Positions 6,246-12,844 of a stretch of DNA of 13,008 bases are shown here, in pieces. How positions within the stretch are numbered: the first letter of the stretch is position 1; each line of letters begins with the position of its first letter. The DNA is taken from positions 1 to 13,008 of the forward strand of contig JALWYR010000210.1 of the NCBI GenBank assembly GCA_027003085.1, written 5' to 3'. The notes beneath the pieces were generated by a model that searched no databases, was not told where the DNA came from, and saw only the letters and a program-made list of their open reading frames with translations. Origin of the DNA: Flavobacteriales bacterium (lineage in GTDB: Bacteria > Bacteroidota > Bacteroidia > Flavobacteriales > Flavobacteriaceae). The translations under genes were made by a program, and so were the position numbers.

Positions 6246-6263
6246 ATGTAACATACATTACAT
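6246..6263. promoter_or_regulatory. CRP/FNR-type dyad upstream of the cco operon
   Basis: The 18-nt site has perfect arms ATGTAA (6246-6251) and TTACAT (6258-6263) around a 6-nt centre, the geometry of CRP/FNR-superfamily operators (TGTAA-N6-TTACA). It lies just upstream of the -33 element of the promoter at 6271-6301, centred about 50 bp before the expected start point. An oxygen- or NO-responsive activator would fit a cbb3 operon, but the regulator is not in the window. Confidence 0.55.
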
Positions 6264-6270
6264 TTCTGCT

Positions 6271-6301
6271 TTTGTAAAAAAAACAATTTTTTATACATTT
6301 G
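6271..6301 (+). promoter_or_regulatory. Bacteroidota-type promoter for the cco operon
   Basis: TTTG (6271-6274), 19 nt, then TACATTTG (6294-6301) matches the Bacteroidota consensus TTTG-N19-TAnnTTTG exactly. Transcription would start at about 6304-6308, leaving an AT-rich leader of about 35 nt before ccoS. This is the best promoter match noticed in the window. Confidence 0.75.
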
Positions 6302-6338
6302 TCAATACAAAATTTTTATTGAGTATCGGAATAGAATT

Positions 6339-6533
6339 ATGATAGCCTTATATTTAACAATTTTCATCAGTTTGATTTTGGCACTGATATTTCTGGTATT
6401 GTTCTGGCATTCGAGTCGTGGTGGGCAATATGAGGATACATATACGCCCTCGGTACGTATGTTATTTGACGAAGAATTTGGGAATACGGAAACACATAAA
6501 ACCGGACATGAAACCAAAAAAACAAATACATAA
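6339..6533 (+). CDS. cbb3 oxidase assembly/maturation protein CcoS
   Basis: This 64-residue protein matches CcoS, a small single-span membrane protein needed to insert heme and copper into CcoN during cbb3 oxidase maturation. The membrane helix is residues 2-22. The family signature follows directly: 'FWHSSRGGQYEDTYTPSVRMLFDEE' (residues 22-46), equivalent to the usual GQF/YDD...P..R(I/M)LFD motif. The polar C-terminus is variable in the family. It is the first gene after the promoter at 6271-6301 and ends 4 nt before ccoNO. The copper ATPase gene ccoI, often found directly upstream, is not here. Confidence 0.92.
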   Translation: MIALYLTIFISLILALIFLVLFWHSSRGGQYEDTYTPSVRMLFDEEFGNTETHKTGHETKKTNT

Positions 6534-6537
6534 CCCT

Positions 6538-8709
6538 ATGGAAAAGGAGAAATTTTACTATGATGACAAGATCGTAAAGCTGTTTGCGTGGGCCACCGTT
6601 ATATGGGGCATCACGGCCTTTACGATCGGGTTGATGGTAGCTTACTTTTATTGGTTCCCTCACTATACGTCGGGGGTATCGTGGTTAAGCTACGGCCGTT
6701 TGCGCCCGTTGCACACCAATTCGGCGATTTTTGCCTTTGTGGGCAACGGGATATTCACGGGTGTTTATTACAGCACCCAACGACTGCTCAAAACCCGGAT
6801 GTGGAGTGATTTTCTGAGTAAGGTCAACTTCTGGGGTTGGCAGTTGATCATTGTTTTGGCAGCCATCACGTTGCCTTTGGGTATCACTTCATCCAAGGAA
6901 TATGCCGAACTGGAATGGCCCATTGACATTTTGGTTGCTTTGGTTTGGGTAGCCTTTACGGTGAACCTGATTATGACGGTGGTCAAACGCCGTGTGCGTC
7001 ACATTTACGTAGCCATTTGGTTCTACCTGTCCACGGCCGTTACCATTGCCATGCTCTACATCTTTAACAATCTGGAAGTGCCGGCCACGCTGTTCAAAAG
7101 CTATTCGGTTTACTCGGGTGTTGAAGATGCCGTGGTTCAGTGGTGGTATGGGCACAATGCCGTGGCGTTTTTCCTAACCACACCCATTTTGGGCTTGATG
7201 TACTATTTTGTTCCCAAGGCGGCACAGCGTCCGATTTATTCGTACCGTTTGTCGATTATTCACTTTTGGACGTTGATTTTCATTTACATTTGGGCCGGTC
7301 CGCACCACTTGTTGTATTCACCTACGCCCGAATGGGCCCAAGTGTTGGGAACGGTATTTTCCTTTATGCTGATTTTCCCTTCGTGGGGAGGTATGATCAA
7401 TGGTTTGCTTACCCTGCGGGGTGCATGGGACAAGGTACGTGAGGATCCCATTCTTAAATTCTTTGTGGTTGCCGTTACGTCCTATGGTATGAGTACTTTC
7501 GAAGGCCCGATGCTTTCGTTCAAATCCTTGAATGCCATTGCCCACTTTACCGACTGGATTATTGCTCACGTGCACGTGGGCACCTTGGGTTGGAACAGCT
7601 TCCTTATTTCGGGTATGCTCTACTGGCTGGTACCGCGGTTGTACCGTACCAAAATTTATTCCGTCAAATGGATGAACTGGCATTTTTGGTTGGGAACCAT
7701 CGGTATATTGCTCTATGTTATTCCGATGTATATTGCCGGTTGGACACAAGCCATCATGTGGAAGCAATTTAATCCCGACGGCACCTTGAAGTATCCCGAA
7801 TTTATGGAAACATTGACCGAAATAATTCCGATGCATATTACACGTGCCATTGGGGGCACCTTGTATTTGACAGGATTTATTATTCTTATTTGGAATTTGG
7901 TCAAAACCGTCAAGGGACATACGGTTGAAGATACGGCAGCCGAGGCAGCTCCTTTGGCTCCGGTTCCGGCCAAACGGCAACCGGGAGAAGACTTCCACAA
8001 CTGGCTCGAACGGCGTGGTGTGTTATTCACCATTCTCGCCTTGTTGGCAACGGCTATCGGAGGTGCTGTGGAAATTATTCCCACACTTTATGTAAAAAGC
8101 AACATTCCTAAAATCGCTTCGGTTAAACCGCTCACTCCGCTGGAACAATTGGGTAAAGATATCTATGTTCGTGAGGGTTGCTATGTTTGTCATTCGCAAA
8201 TGATTCGTCCGTTCCGTAGCGAAGTTGAACGTTACGGGCCGTATTCCAAAGCCGGTGAATACGTTTACGACCATCCGTTCCAATGGGGTTCCAAGCGTAC
8301 CGGCCCGGACCTGATGCGCGAAGGCGGGAAACGCAACAACCTTTGGCACTTTAACCATATGTATGACCCGTCTATGACCGAAGGTTCCATTATGCCAAGA
8401 TATACATGGCTTTATACCAACGACTTGGATATTTCCGACATCGAAGCTCGCATGAAAGCTTTACGAACAGTGGGTGTTCCGTACTCGGATCAAGATATAG
8501 CCAATGCCAAGGCAAACATTGAGCAACAAGCAAAGGCAATAGTGAAAGATCTGACAAGCGATAAAGCGGGCTTCGAAAAATCGCAGCCATACAACGAAGT
8601 CTTCAAAGGAACAAATGAAGATTTAAGCAAGAAGGAAATTATTGCATTGATTGCCTACCTGCAACGTTTGGGAACGGATACCACAAACCCTCAAACCGCT
8701 CAACGCTAA
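6538..8709 (+). CDS. cbb3 cytochrome c oxidase, fused subunits I and II (CcoN-CcoO)
   Basis: This 723-residue fusion carries the catalytic subunit (about 1-470), a Pro/Ala-rich linker (about 470-500) and the membrane-anchored cytochrome c subunit (about 500-723). It reduces O2 to water. CcoN ligands are visible: His59 (RPLHTN) and His346 for low-spin heme b, His344 for heme b3 (IAHVHVG), and His206 (WWYGHN), His256 and His257 (GPHH) for CuB. Tyr250, 44 residues after His206, fits the cross-linked Tyr of cbb3 enzymes. CcoO has one heme site, CYVCH (548-552), with probable axial Met619 (GSIMPRYTW). I chose ATG 6538 because it follows the ccoS stop by 4 nt and gives the usual N-terminus; the frame extends upstream to 6418, but that part overlaps ccoS. 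Confidence 0.96.
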   Translation: MEKEKFYYDDKIVKLFAWATVIWGITAFTIGLMVAYFYWFPHYTSGVSWLSYGRLRPLHTNSAIFAFVGNGIFTGVYYSTQRLLKTRMWSDFLSKVNFWGWQLIIVLAAITLPLGITSSKEYAELEWPIDILVALVWVAFTVNLIMTVVKRRVRHIYVAIWFYLSTAVTIAMLYIFNNLEVPATLFKSYSVYSGVEDAVVQWWYGHNAVAFFLTTPILGLMYYFVPKAAQRPIYSYRLSIIHFWTLIFIYIWAGPHHLLYSPTPEWAQVLGTVFSFMLIFPSWGGMINGLLTLRGAWDKVREDPILKFFVVAVTSYGMSTFEGPMLSFKSLNAIAHFTDWIIAHVHVGTLGWNSFLISGMLYWLVPRLYRTKIYSVKWMNWHFWLGTIGILLYVIPMYIAGWTQAIMWKQFNPDGTLKYPEFMETLTEIIPMHITRAIGGTLYLTGFIILIWNLVKTVKGHTVEDTAAEAAPLAPVPAKRQPGEDFHNWLERRGVLFTILALLATAIGGAVEIIPTLYVKSNIPKIASVKPLTPLEQLGKDIYVREGCYVCHSQMIRPFRSEVERYGPYSKAGEYVYDHPFQWGSKRTGPDLMREGGKRNNLWHFNHMYDPSMTEGSIMPRYTWLYTNDLDISDIEARMKALRTVGVPYSDQDIANAKANIEQQAKAIVKDLTSDKAGFEKSQPYNEVFKGTNEDLSKKEIIALIAYLQRLGTDTTNPQTAQR

Positions 8710-8712
8710 TCT

Positions 8713-8910
8713 ATGTTACGCAACATCAAACATTACCTGAGTACGCAGGAAGGGGCCGAAATGTATGACCTTGTGGTTACGGTTATCTTCTTTATCATCT
8801 TTGCGGTAATGCTTTTTTTGGTGTGGCGTATGCCCAAGCATCGTGTTGATGAACTGAAAAACATGCCTTTTAACGAACAAAACGAAAACGACTATGACAC
8901 AACAAAATAA
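8713..8910 (+). CDS. CcoQ-like small subunit of cbb3 oxidase
   Basis: This 65-residue single-span protein sits where CcoQ is expected, 3 nt after ccoNO and overlapping ccoP by 17 nt. It has an N-terminal polar stretch (about 1-18), one membrane helix ('LVVTVIFFIIFAVMLFLVWRM', about 19-39) and an acidic Asn-rich tail. CcoQ-type subunits have weak sequence signatures; some stabilise the complex. The identification rests mainly on position, size and topology. Confidence 0.72.
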   Translation: MLRNIKHYLSTQEGAEMYDLVVTVIFFIIFAVMLFLVWRMPKHRVDELKNMPFNEQNENDYDTTK

Positions 8911-9535
8911 TTCGTTCTGGGACAGGTTGATGCAAAAATTAACCAAGTCCACTCCCGTGGAACGGGAACATGAAGTGAAACTCGATCACGATTTCGACGG
9001 TATCGAGGAATTGAACAACCCGCTGCCTCCGTGGTGGTCGGCAGGATTTATCATTACCGTTGTTATTTCTATTTTTTACGTTGCTTTTTACTTTTACTAT
9101 TTCTATGATGCCAATAACAACGGTAAATGGCAAGAGAACGAATACCAAAAAGAAGTGGCTGCCCATAAGGCACAAATCGAGGCTTACAAAAAGACCCATG
9201 GTGTTGTTGATGAAAGCACCGTCAAGGTGGTCAAAGATGCCAAATCATTGGCCGAGGGGAAAGCCATTTTTCAAAAAAGTTGCGCCATGTGTCACCGGGC
9301 CGACGGTGGAGGAAACATCGGGCCCAACCTGACCGACAATCATTGGATTTACGGTTGTGACCCCAAAAGCATGTACAGAATTATCTATAATGGTACATCC
9401 AAGGGTATGCAATCGTTTAAAAATATGAGCGGTGAAAAAATCCAAAAGGTCATCAGCTACATTTTGGTGGATTTGCAAGCCCACCCGGCCAAAGACGGTA
9501 AAGCACCCGAAGGCGAAGTATGCAATCAAGGATGA
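8894..9535 (+). CDS. cbb3 oxidase cytochrome c subunit CcoP, single heme
   Basis: This 213-residue protein is subunit III of cbb3 oxidase, which passes electrons toward CcoO/CcoN. The N-terminal part has the FixP_N signature 'DGIEELNNPLPPWW' (35-48) and one membrane helix (about 50-70). A periplasmic helical linker leads to one cytochrome c domain (about 110-200) with CAMCH at 130-134 and probable axial Met172 (KGMQSF). Classical proteobacterial CcoP has two CXXCH motifs and is nearer 300 residues; only one is present here, and the frame is intact. The start overlaps ccoQ by 17 nt, suggesting translational coupling. A hairpin follows 31 nt after the stop. Confidence 0.92.
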   Translation: MTQQNNSFWDRLMQKLTKSTPVEREHEVKLDHDFDGIEELNNPLPPWWSAGFIITVVISIFYVAFYFYYFYDANNNGKWQENEYQKEVAAHKAQIEAYKKTHGVVDESTVKVVKDAKSLAEGKAIFQKSCAMCHRADGGGNIGPNLTDNHWIYGCDPKSMYRIIYNGTSKGMQSFKNMSGEKIQKVISYILVDLQAHPAKDGKAPEGEVCNQG

Positions 9536-9559
9536 CCTGCTGTTTTATCTGAAAACTTA

Positions 9560-9567
9560 TACCTTTG
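9560..9567 (+). promoter_or_regulatory. candidate -7 element for ccoG
   Basis: TACCTTTG matches TAnnTTTG, 52 bp before ccoG. No TTG or TTTG is seen at the expected distance upstream, so only half of a promoter is present. Its last base is the first base of the hairpin at 9567-9597, so transcription starting here would begin inside the hairpin's left arm. Confidence 0.35.
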
Positions 9568-9597
9568 TAAAGCAGTTTGCCCGTCAAACTGCTTTAC
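9567..9597 (+). terminator. hairpin between ccoP and ccoG
   Basis: GTAAAGCAGTTTG (9567-9579) and its exact complement (9585-9597) form a 13-bp stem with loop CCCGT, followed by TTCTTTT. The T tract is interrupted, so it may attenuate rather than fully terminate. It could set the oxidase subunits apart from the assembly gene ccoG. Confidence 0.65.
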
Positions 9598-9618
9598 TTC
9601 TTTTAAAACGAATGCTTT

Positions 9619-11031
9619 ATGAGTAACCAAAGTAACGAGCGTTTTCGCGATAGTATCGGAACCATACGTGAAGATGGTAAACGAAACTGGATCCATCCCA
9701 AAAAGCCCAAAGGCCGGTACTATACCTATCGCACTATTTTGAGCATTGTTCTATTGATCATTTTTGCCGTATTACCCTTTATCAAGGTCAATGGAGAGCA
9801 ATATTTTTTGTTTGATATATTGGAACGTAAGTTTCATATATTCGGTAAGCCTTTTTATCCGCAAGATTTTTATTTGTTGGCCATTGGTGGGGTTACCCTG
9901 GTCATTTTTATTGTTCTGTTCACGGTAATCTACGGGCGTATTTGGTGCGGATGGTTGTGTCCGCAAACCATTTTTATGGAAATGCTCTACCGCCGGATCG
10001 AATACGCCATCGAAGGCGATAGGCCCAAGCAAATCAAATTGGACAAGATGCCGTGGAACAGCGAAAAAATTCTCAAACGCGGCGGTAAATGGATTATTTT
10101 TTACATTGTTTCCATTTTCCTTACATCCATTATGTGGGCTTATGTGGCCGGTTCGGACTACGTGATTGATTTTTGGAAACATCCGTTGAGAGACAAACAG
10201 GTATTTGCCATTTACTTTGCTTTTACCACGGTATTTTTCTTTGTGTATGCCTGGTTCCGTGAACAAGTGTGTATTATCGTTTGTCCTTACGGCCGTTTGC
10301 AAGGCGTACTGACCGATGAAAATACCATTTTGGTTACCTACGACTATAAGCGGGGCGAAAAACGCGGCCCCATGCGTAAAGGCCAAGATCGCGAAGCTCT
10401 GGGTTTAGGCGACTGTATCGATTGTAAGCAATGCGTACATGTGTGCCCCACGGGCATCGACATTCGTAACGGCACCCAAATGGAGTGTATCAACTGTACG
10501 GCCTGTATGGATGCCTGCGACGCCGTAATGGATGCCATTGGCAAACCGCGCGGATTGATTCGCTATGCATCCAAAGTGAGCATCGAAACGGGCACGAAGA
10601 AAATTTTTACCCCGCGGGTTAAATTCTATACGGTTATTTTGGTTCTGCTGGTTGGTATTTTTATCAGTCTCTTGGCTGCAAGGCCCGATGTTTCATTAAA
10701 AGTATTTCGTCAACGCGGGATGCTTTATACCGAATTGGAAAACGGTAAAATTATGAACAGTTTTGATGTTACATTAATCAATAAATCCGGAATTCCGTAC
10801 GAGGATTTACAAATTCGATTGGTGGAACCCAAGTTCGAAGAAGCCGAAATAATCATTTCGGGCGAGGAAGCGCCATTGAATTTGAGCAAAGAGGAAGTCA
10901 AAAAAGTAATGCTGTTTTTGAATATACCCAAAGGCAAAATAAAAGGAAAACATAAGGTAAAACTCGGCGTATTTGACAAACAAGGGCGTTTGCTCGATAC
11001 TTACAAGACCGTGTTTATTGCGCCCTATTAA
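9619..11031 (+). CDS. CcoG (FixG/RdxA) membrane iron-sulfur protein for cbb3 assembly
   Basis: CcoG-type proteins are membrane oxidoreductases that reduce Cu(II) to Cu(I) for cbb3 oxidase assembly. This 470-residue copy has membrane helices at about 38-58, 85-107, 154-174, 194-213 and 338-356. Two CxxxCP motifs are visible: Cys110/Cys114 (WCGWLCPQ) and Cys218/Cys222 (CIIVCPYGRLQ). A dicluster ferredoxin region has Cys266, 269, 272, 276 (CIDCKQCVHVCP) and Cys290, 293, 296, 300 (CINCTACMDAC). The C-terminal ~110 residues form the expected Ig-like periplasmic domain. The ATG at 9619 is supported by the family N-terminus. A 4-codon open frame (9612-9626) overlaps this start out of frame. Confidence 0.95.
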   Translation: MSNQSNERFRDSIGTIREDGKRNWIHPKKPKGRYYTYRTILSIVLLIIFAVLPFIKVNGEQYFLFDILERKFHIFGKPFYPQDFYLLAIGGVTLVIFIVLFTVIYGRIWCGWLCPQTIFMEMLYRRIEYAIEGDRPKQIKLDKMPWNSEKILKRGGKWIIFYIVSIFLTSIMWAYVAGSDYVIDFWKHPLRDKQVFAIYFAFTTVFFFVYAWFREQVCIIVCPYGRLQGVLTDENTILVTYDYKRGEKRGPMRKGQDREALGLGDCIDCKQCVHVCPTGIDIRNGTQMECINCTACMDACDAVMDAIGKPRGLIRYASKVSIETGTKKIFTPRVKFYTVILVLLVGIFISLLAARPDVSLKVFRQRGMLYTELENGKIMNSFDVTLINKSGIPYEDLQIRLVEPKFEEAEIIISGEEAPLNLSKEEVKKVMLFLNIPKGKIKGKHKVKLGVFDKQGRLLDTYKTVFIAPY

Positions 11032-11051
11032 TTATTTTGATTATCAATGAG

Positions 11052-11082
11052 TTGTACTTCGGACAAAATTCCCGTAATTTTG
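11052..11082 (+). promoter_or_regulatory. candidate promoter for ccoH, overlapping a terminator
   Basis: TTG (11052-11054), 20 nt, then TAATTTTG (11075-11082) fits the Bacteroidota promoter form. The -7 element occupies the loop end and right arm of the terminator hairpin at 11056-11090. Transcription would start near 11086-11090, giving a leader of about 20 nt before ccoH. The TAATTTTG may simply be a by-product of the hairpin sequence. Confidence 0.35.
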
Positions 11083-11095
11083 TCCGAAGTTTTTT
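11056..11095 (+). terminator. intrinsic terminator between ccoG and ccoH
   Basis: A perfect 15-bp stem (11056-11070 with 11076-11090) has loop CCCGT and runs into six T (11090-11095). This is a strong factor-independent terminator, 25 nt after the ccoG stop. Its loop is the same five bases as in the ccoP-ccoG hairpin. Confidence 0.85.
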
Positions 11096-11109
11096 AAAAA
11101 ACAATACCT

Positions 11110-11589
11110 ATGCAATTACCCGAATGGATACGTAACTTCCGCTGGAACTGGGGTTGGGCCCTGCTTTTGGTTTTTATCACTTTTATGAGTGTGTTTTTAT
11201 ATGTCTTTTATCTTTCGTTCAAAGAATTGCGCACCAATGAAATGTATGTCAAGGATTATTATACCGAAGAACTTCAATATGGCAAGGTTTTGGCCCGGAA
11301 ACAAAATGCCGACACCATGCGTGTTCCCGTAAAAATATCCCATGACAAAAAAGGGTTGACCGTCCGTTTTCCGGATTATCTGCCACCCCAAAAAGTGAAG
11401 GGCACATTGGTACTCTACCGGCCCAATGCCAAGGTTTTGGACAAAACCATTCCGTTCGTATTGGATTCGACCCGTAAGATTTTGGTTCCTTCCGACAGTT
11501 TGGCCTACGGCCGTTGGGATGTGCACCTGGATTGGCAGGTGGATACCACGGGATATTACCTGGAAAAAAATTTGTGGATAGGTAAATAA
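11110..11589 (+). CDS. FixH/CcoH-family cbb3 assembly protein
   Basis: This 159-residue protein matches the FixH (CcoH) family, single-span membrane proteins needed for stable assembly of cbb3 oxidase. The N-terminus is aromatic-rich ('WIRNFRWNWGW'), followed by a membrane helix (about 17-38). 'YVKDYYTEELQYGKVLARKQNAD' (about 46-68) corresponds to the conserved DYY...Y motif. A periplasmic beta-rich domain then ends in 'GRWDVHLDWQVDTTGYYLEKNLWI', also family-like. It follows ccoG but is separated from it by a strong terminator, so it probably has its own promoter or depends on read-through. Confidence 0.88.
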   Translation: MQLPEWIRNFRWNWGWALLLVFITFMSVFLYVFYLSFKELRTNEMYVKDYYTEELQYGKVLARKQNADTMRVPVKISHDKKGLTVRFPDYLPPQKVKGTLVLYRPNAKVLDKTIPFVLDSTRKILVPSDSLAYGRWDVHLDWQVDTTGYYLEKNLWIGK

Positions 11590-11598
11590 CAATTCGGC

Positions 11599-11629
11599 TT
11601 GGCCGTTCAGATTTTTTTTAGTAAAATTG
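11599..11629 (+). promoter_or_regulatory. weak promoter candidate for the small secreted protein
   Basis: TTG (11599-11601), 20 nt, then TAAAATTG (11622-11629), one mismatch from TAnnTTTG. It lies about 30 bp before the start at 11659 and just after the ccoH stop. The match is weak. Confidence 0.3.
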
Positions 11630-11658
11630 CTTATTGAAAACAAAAAAAACCGACCGAT

Positions 11659-12018
11659 ATGAAAAAAATATTTCTTCTGCTGGCCCTGATGTTCGGACTG
11701 AGCGTTTCGGCCCAAAGCTATTACAAGGAGTTCAATGCAACCAAATATGCCAATGCATTGACCGAAAAAATCGTAAGTAAGTTAAACCTTGAAAATCCTG
11801 CCGCACGGGAAAAACTGCAACAAGCCACCCATATCTATGCCCAAAGTATCAAAAAGCATTTGCTTTTGGCCGAAAAAGAAGGTTTGCTCCAAGGAAAATC
11901 CTTGGACGAAGCCGTTAAGTTTGTCATCGAACACTACAATCTGCAAAATTATTTTATGGGCGATTTGAAAAACTTCCTTACGGATGTACAGCTCGAAAAA
12001 GTAAGAGAACTGCTCTGA
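11659..12018 (+). CDS. small secreted helical protein of unknown function
   Basis: I do not recognise this 119-residue protein. It begins with a clear signal peptide ('MKKIFLLLALMFGLSVSA', cut before Gln19). The mature ~100 residues are charged and predicted to be mostly helical, with no Cys after the signal and no lipobox. A Leu-rich C-terminus ('NFLTDVQLEKVRELL') resembles the end of small periplasmic helical-hairpin proteins such as the Spy/CpxP group, but the LTxxQ motif is present only as a weak LTDVQ, so I would not assign that family. It lies 69 nt after ccoH and is followed by a strong terminator, so it may be its own transcription unit. Confidence 0.75.
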   Translation: MKKIFLLLALMFGLSVSAQSYYKEFNATKYANALTEKIVSKLNLENPAAREKLQQATHIYAQSIKKHLLLAEKEGLLQGKSLDEAVKFVIEHYNLQNYFMGDLKNFLTDVQLEKVRELL

Positions 12019-12042
12019 TTTTGAATAACGAACCGAAAAAAT

Positions 12043-12082
12043 AATCCGCCTGCGTTGCCCACGGGGCGGATTGTTTTTTTTT
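12043..12082 (+). terminator. intrinsic terminator after the small secreted protein gene
   Basis: AATCCGCC (12043-12050) pairs exactly with GGCGGATT (12065-12072) around a 14-nt loop, followed by G and nine T (12074-12082). It lies 25 nt after the stop and directly before the RlmB gene, so that gene needs a promoter within or after it. None is obvious. Confidence 0.8.
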
Positions 12083-12100
12083 GAACAAATCCGATGGTTT

Positions 12101-12844
12101 ATGCTTATTGCCGGAATTCATGCCGTGGAAGAGGCCTTACGCGAAGGTAAAACAATCGAAAAAGTTCTGGTTGGCACTCAATCAGGCGATGCCGCATTGA
12201 ATAAATTGCTGGGCGAACTACGGGCGGCCGGTGTGCCTGTAAAGCACGTGCCGGCGGTCAAATTGAATAAGTTGTTTTCCGGCGCACATCAAAACATAGT
12301 GGCCTATGTGGCTCCGGTACCCTTTGTACCCTTGGAGCAAGCTGTCCGGCAGGCCTTTGAGCGGCACAAAAGTCCGGTATTTGTTTTGTTGGACGGCATA
12401 ACCGATACCCGCAATTTGGGTGCCGTGCTCCGTAGTGCGGCGGCCTTCGAAGCCGGTGCGGTTATTTTGCCGGCCCATGGTTCGGCGGGTATTACCGAAG
12501 AAACGGTCAAAAGTTCGGCCGGTGGGATTTTCAAGGTGGACTTGGTGCGTGTTCCGCATTTACTGGACGCCGTGTATTTCCTGCAATCCGAAGGCGTAGC
12601 CGTGGTGGCGGCCACCGAAAAAAGCTCCGATTATCTGGAAAACCACCGTTTCGACGGCCCTGCGGCCGTTATATTGGGCAACGAACAAAAAGGCATTGGC
12701 AAGCGTTTGCTTCAAGCGGCCGATGCGCGCCTGCGCATAGCCATCTCACCGCAAATGGATTCGCTCAATGTGTCGGTGGCGGCGGGTATTTTTTTGTATG
12801 AAATGCACCGCCAACGGATGCAGTCCGGTGATTATTCGAAATGA
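12101..12844 (+). CDS. 23S rRNA (guanosine-2'-O)-methyltransferase, RlmB/TrmH family
   Basis: This 247-residue protein is a SpoU-class (SPOUT) methyltransferase, most like RlmB, which 2'-O-methylates a guanosine of 23S rRNA. An RNA-binding N-domain (residues 1-75, starting 'LIAGIHAVEEALREG') precedes the knotted catalytic domain. Motif 1 is 'LLDGITDTRNLGAVLRSAAAF' with Arg104 and Asn105, motif 2 is 'ILGNEQKGIG' with Asn194 and Glu195, and motif 3 is 'SLNVSVAAGIFLYE' with Ser221 and Asn223. I start it at ATG 12101 because this gives the family N-terminus; the frame continues upstream only through the terminator T-run with a TTG start. The related tRNA enzyme TrmH is a less likely alternative. 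The last 13 nt overlap the convergent DUF3108 gene. Confidence 0.92.
   Translation: MLIAGIHAVEEALREGKTIEKVLVGTQSGDAALNKLLGELRAAGVPVKHVPAVKLNKLFSGAHQNIVAYVAPVPFVPLEQAVRQAFERHKSPVFVLLDGITDTRNLGAVLRSAAAFEAGAVILPAHGSAGITEETVKSSAGGIFKVDLVRVPHLLDAVYFLQSEGVAVVAATEKSSDYLENHRFDGPAAVILGNEQKGIGKRLLQAADARLRIAISPQMDSLNVSVAAGIFLYEMHRQRMQSGDYSK

Noticed and set aside
6418..6537. Upstream extension of ccoNO to ATG 6418
   Set aside because: It would overlap ccoS almost entirely in another frame. The family N-terminus begins at ATG 6538, 4 nt after the ccoS stop.
12071..12100. Start of the RlmB gene at TTG 12071
   Set aside because: This part is the terminator T-run and reads as Phe repeats. ATG 12101 gives the normal family N-terminus.
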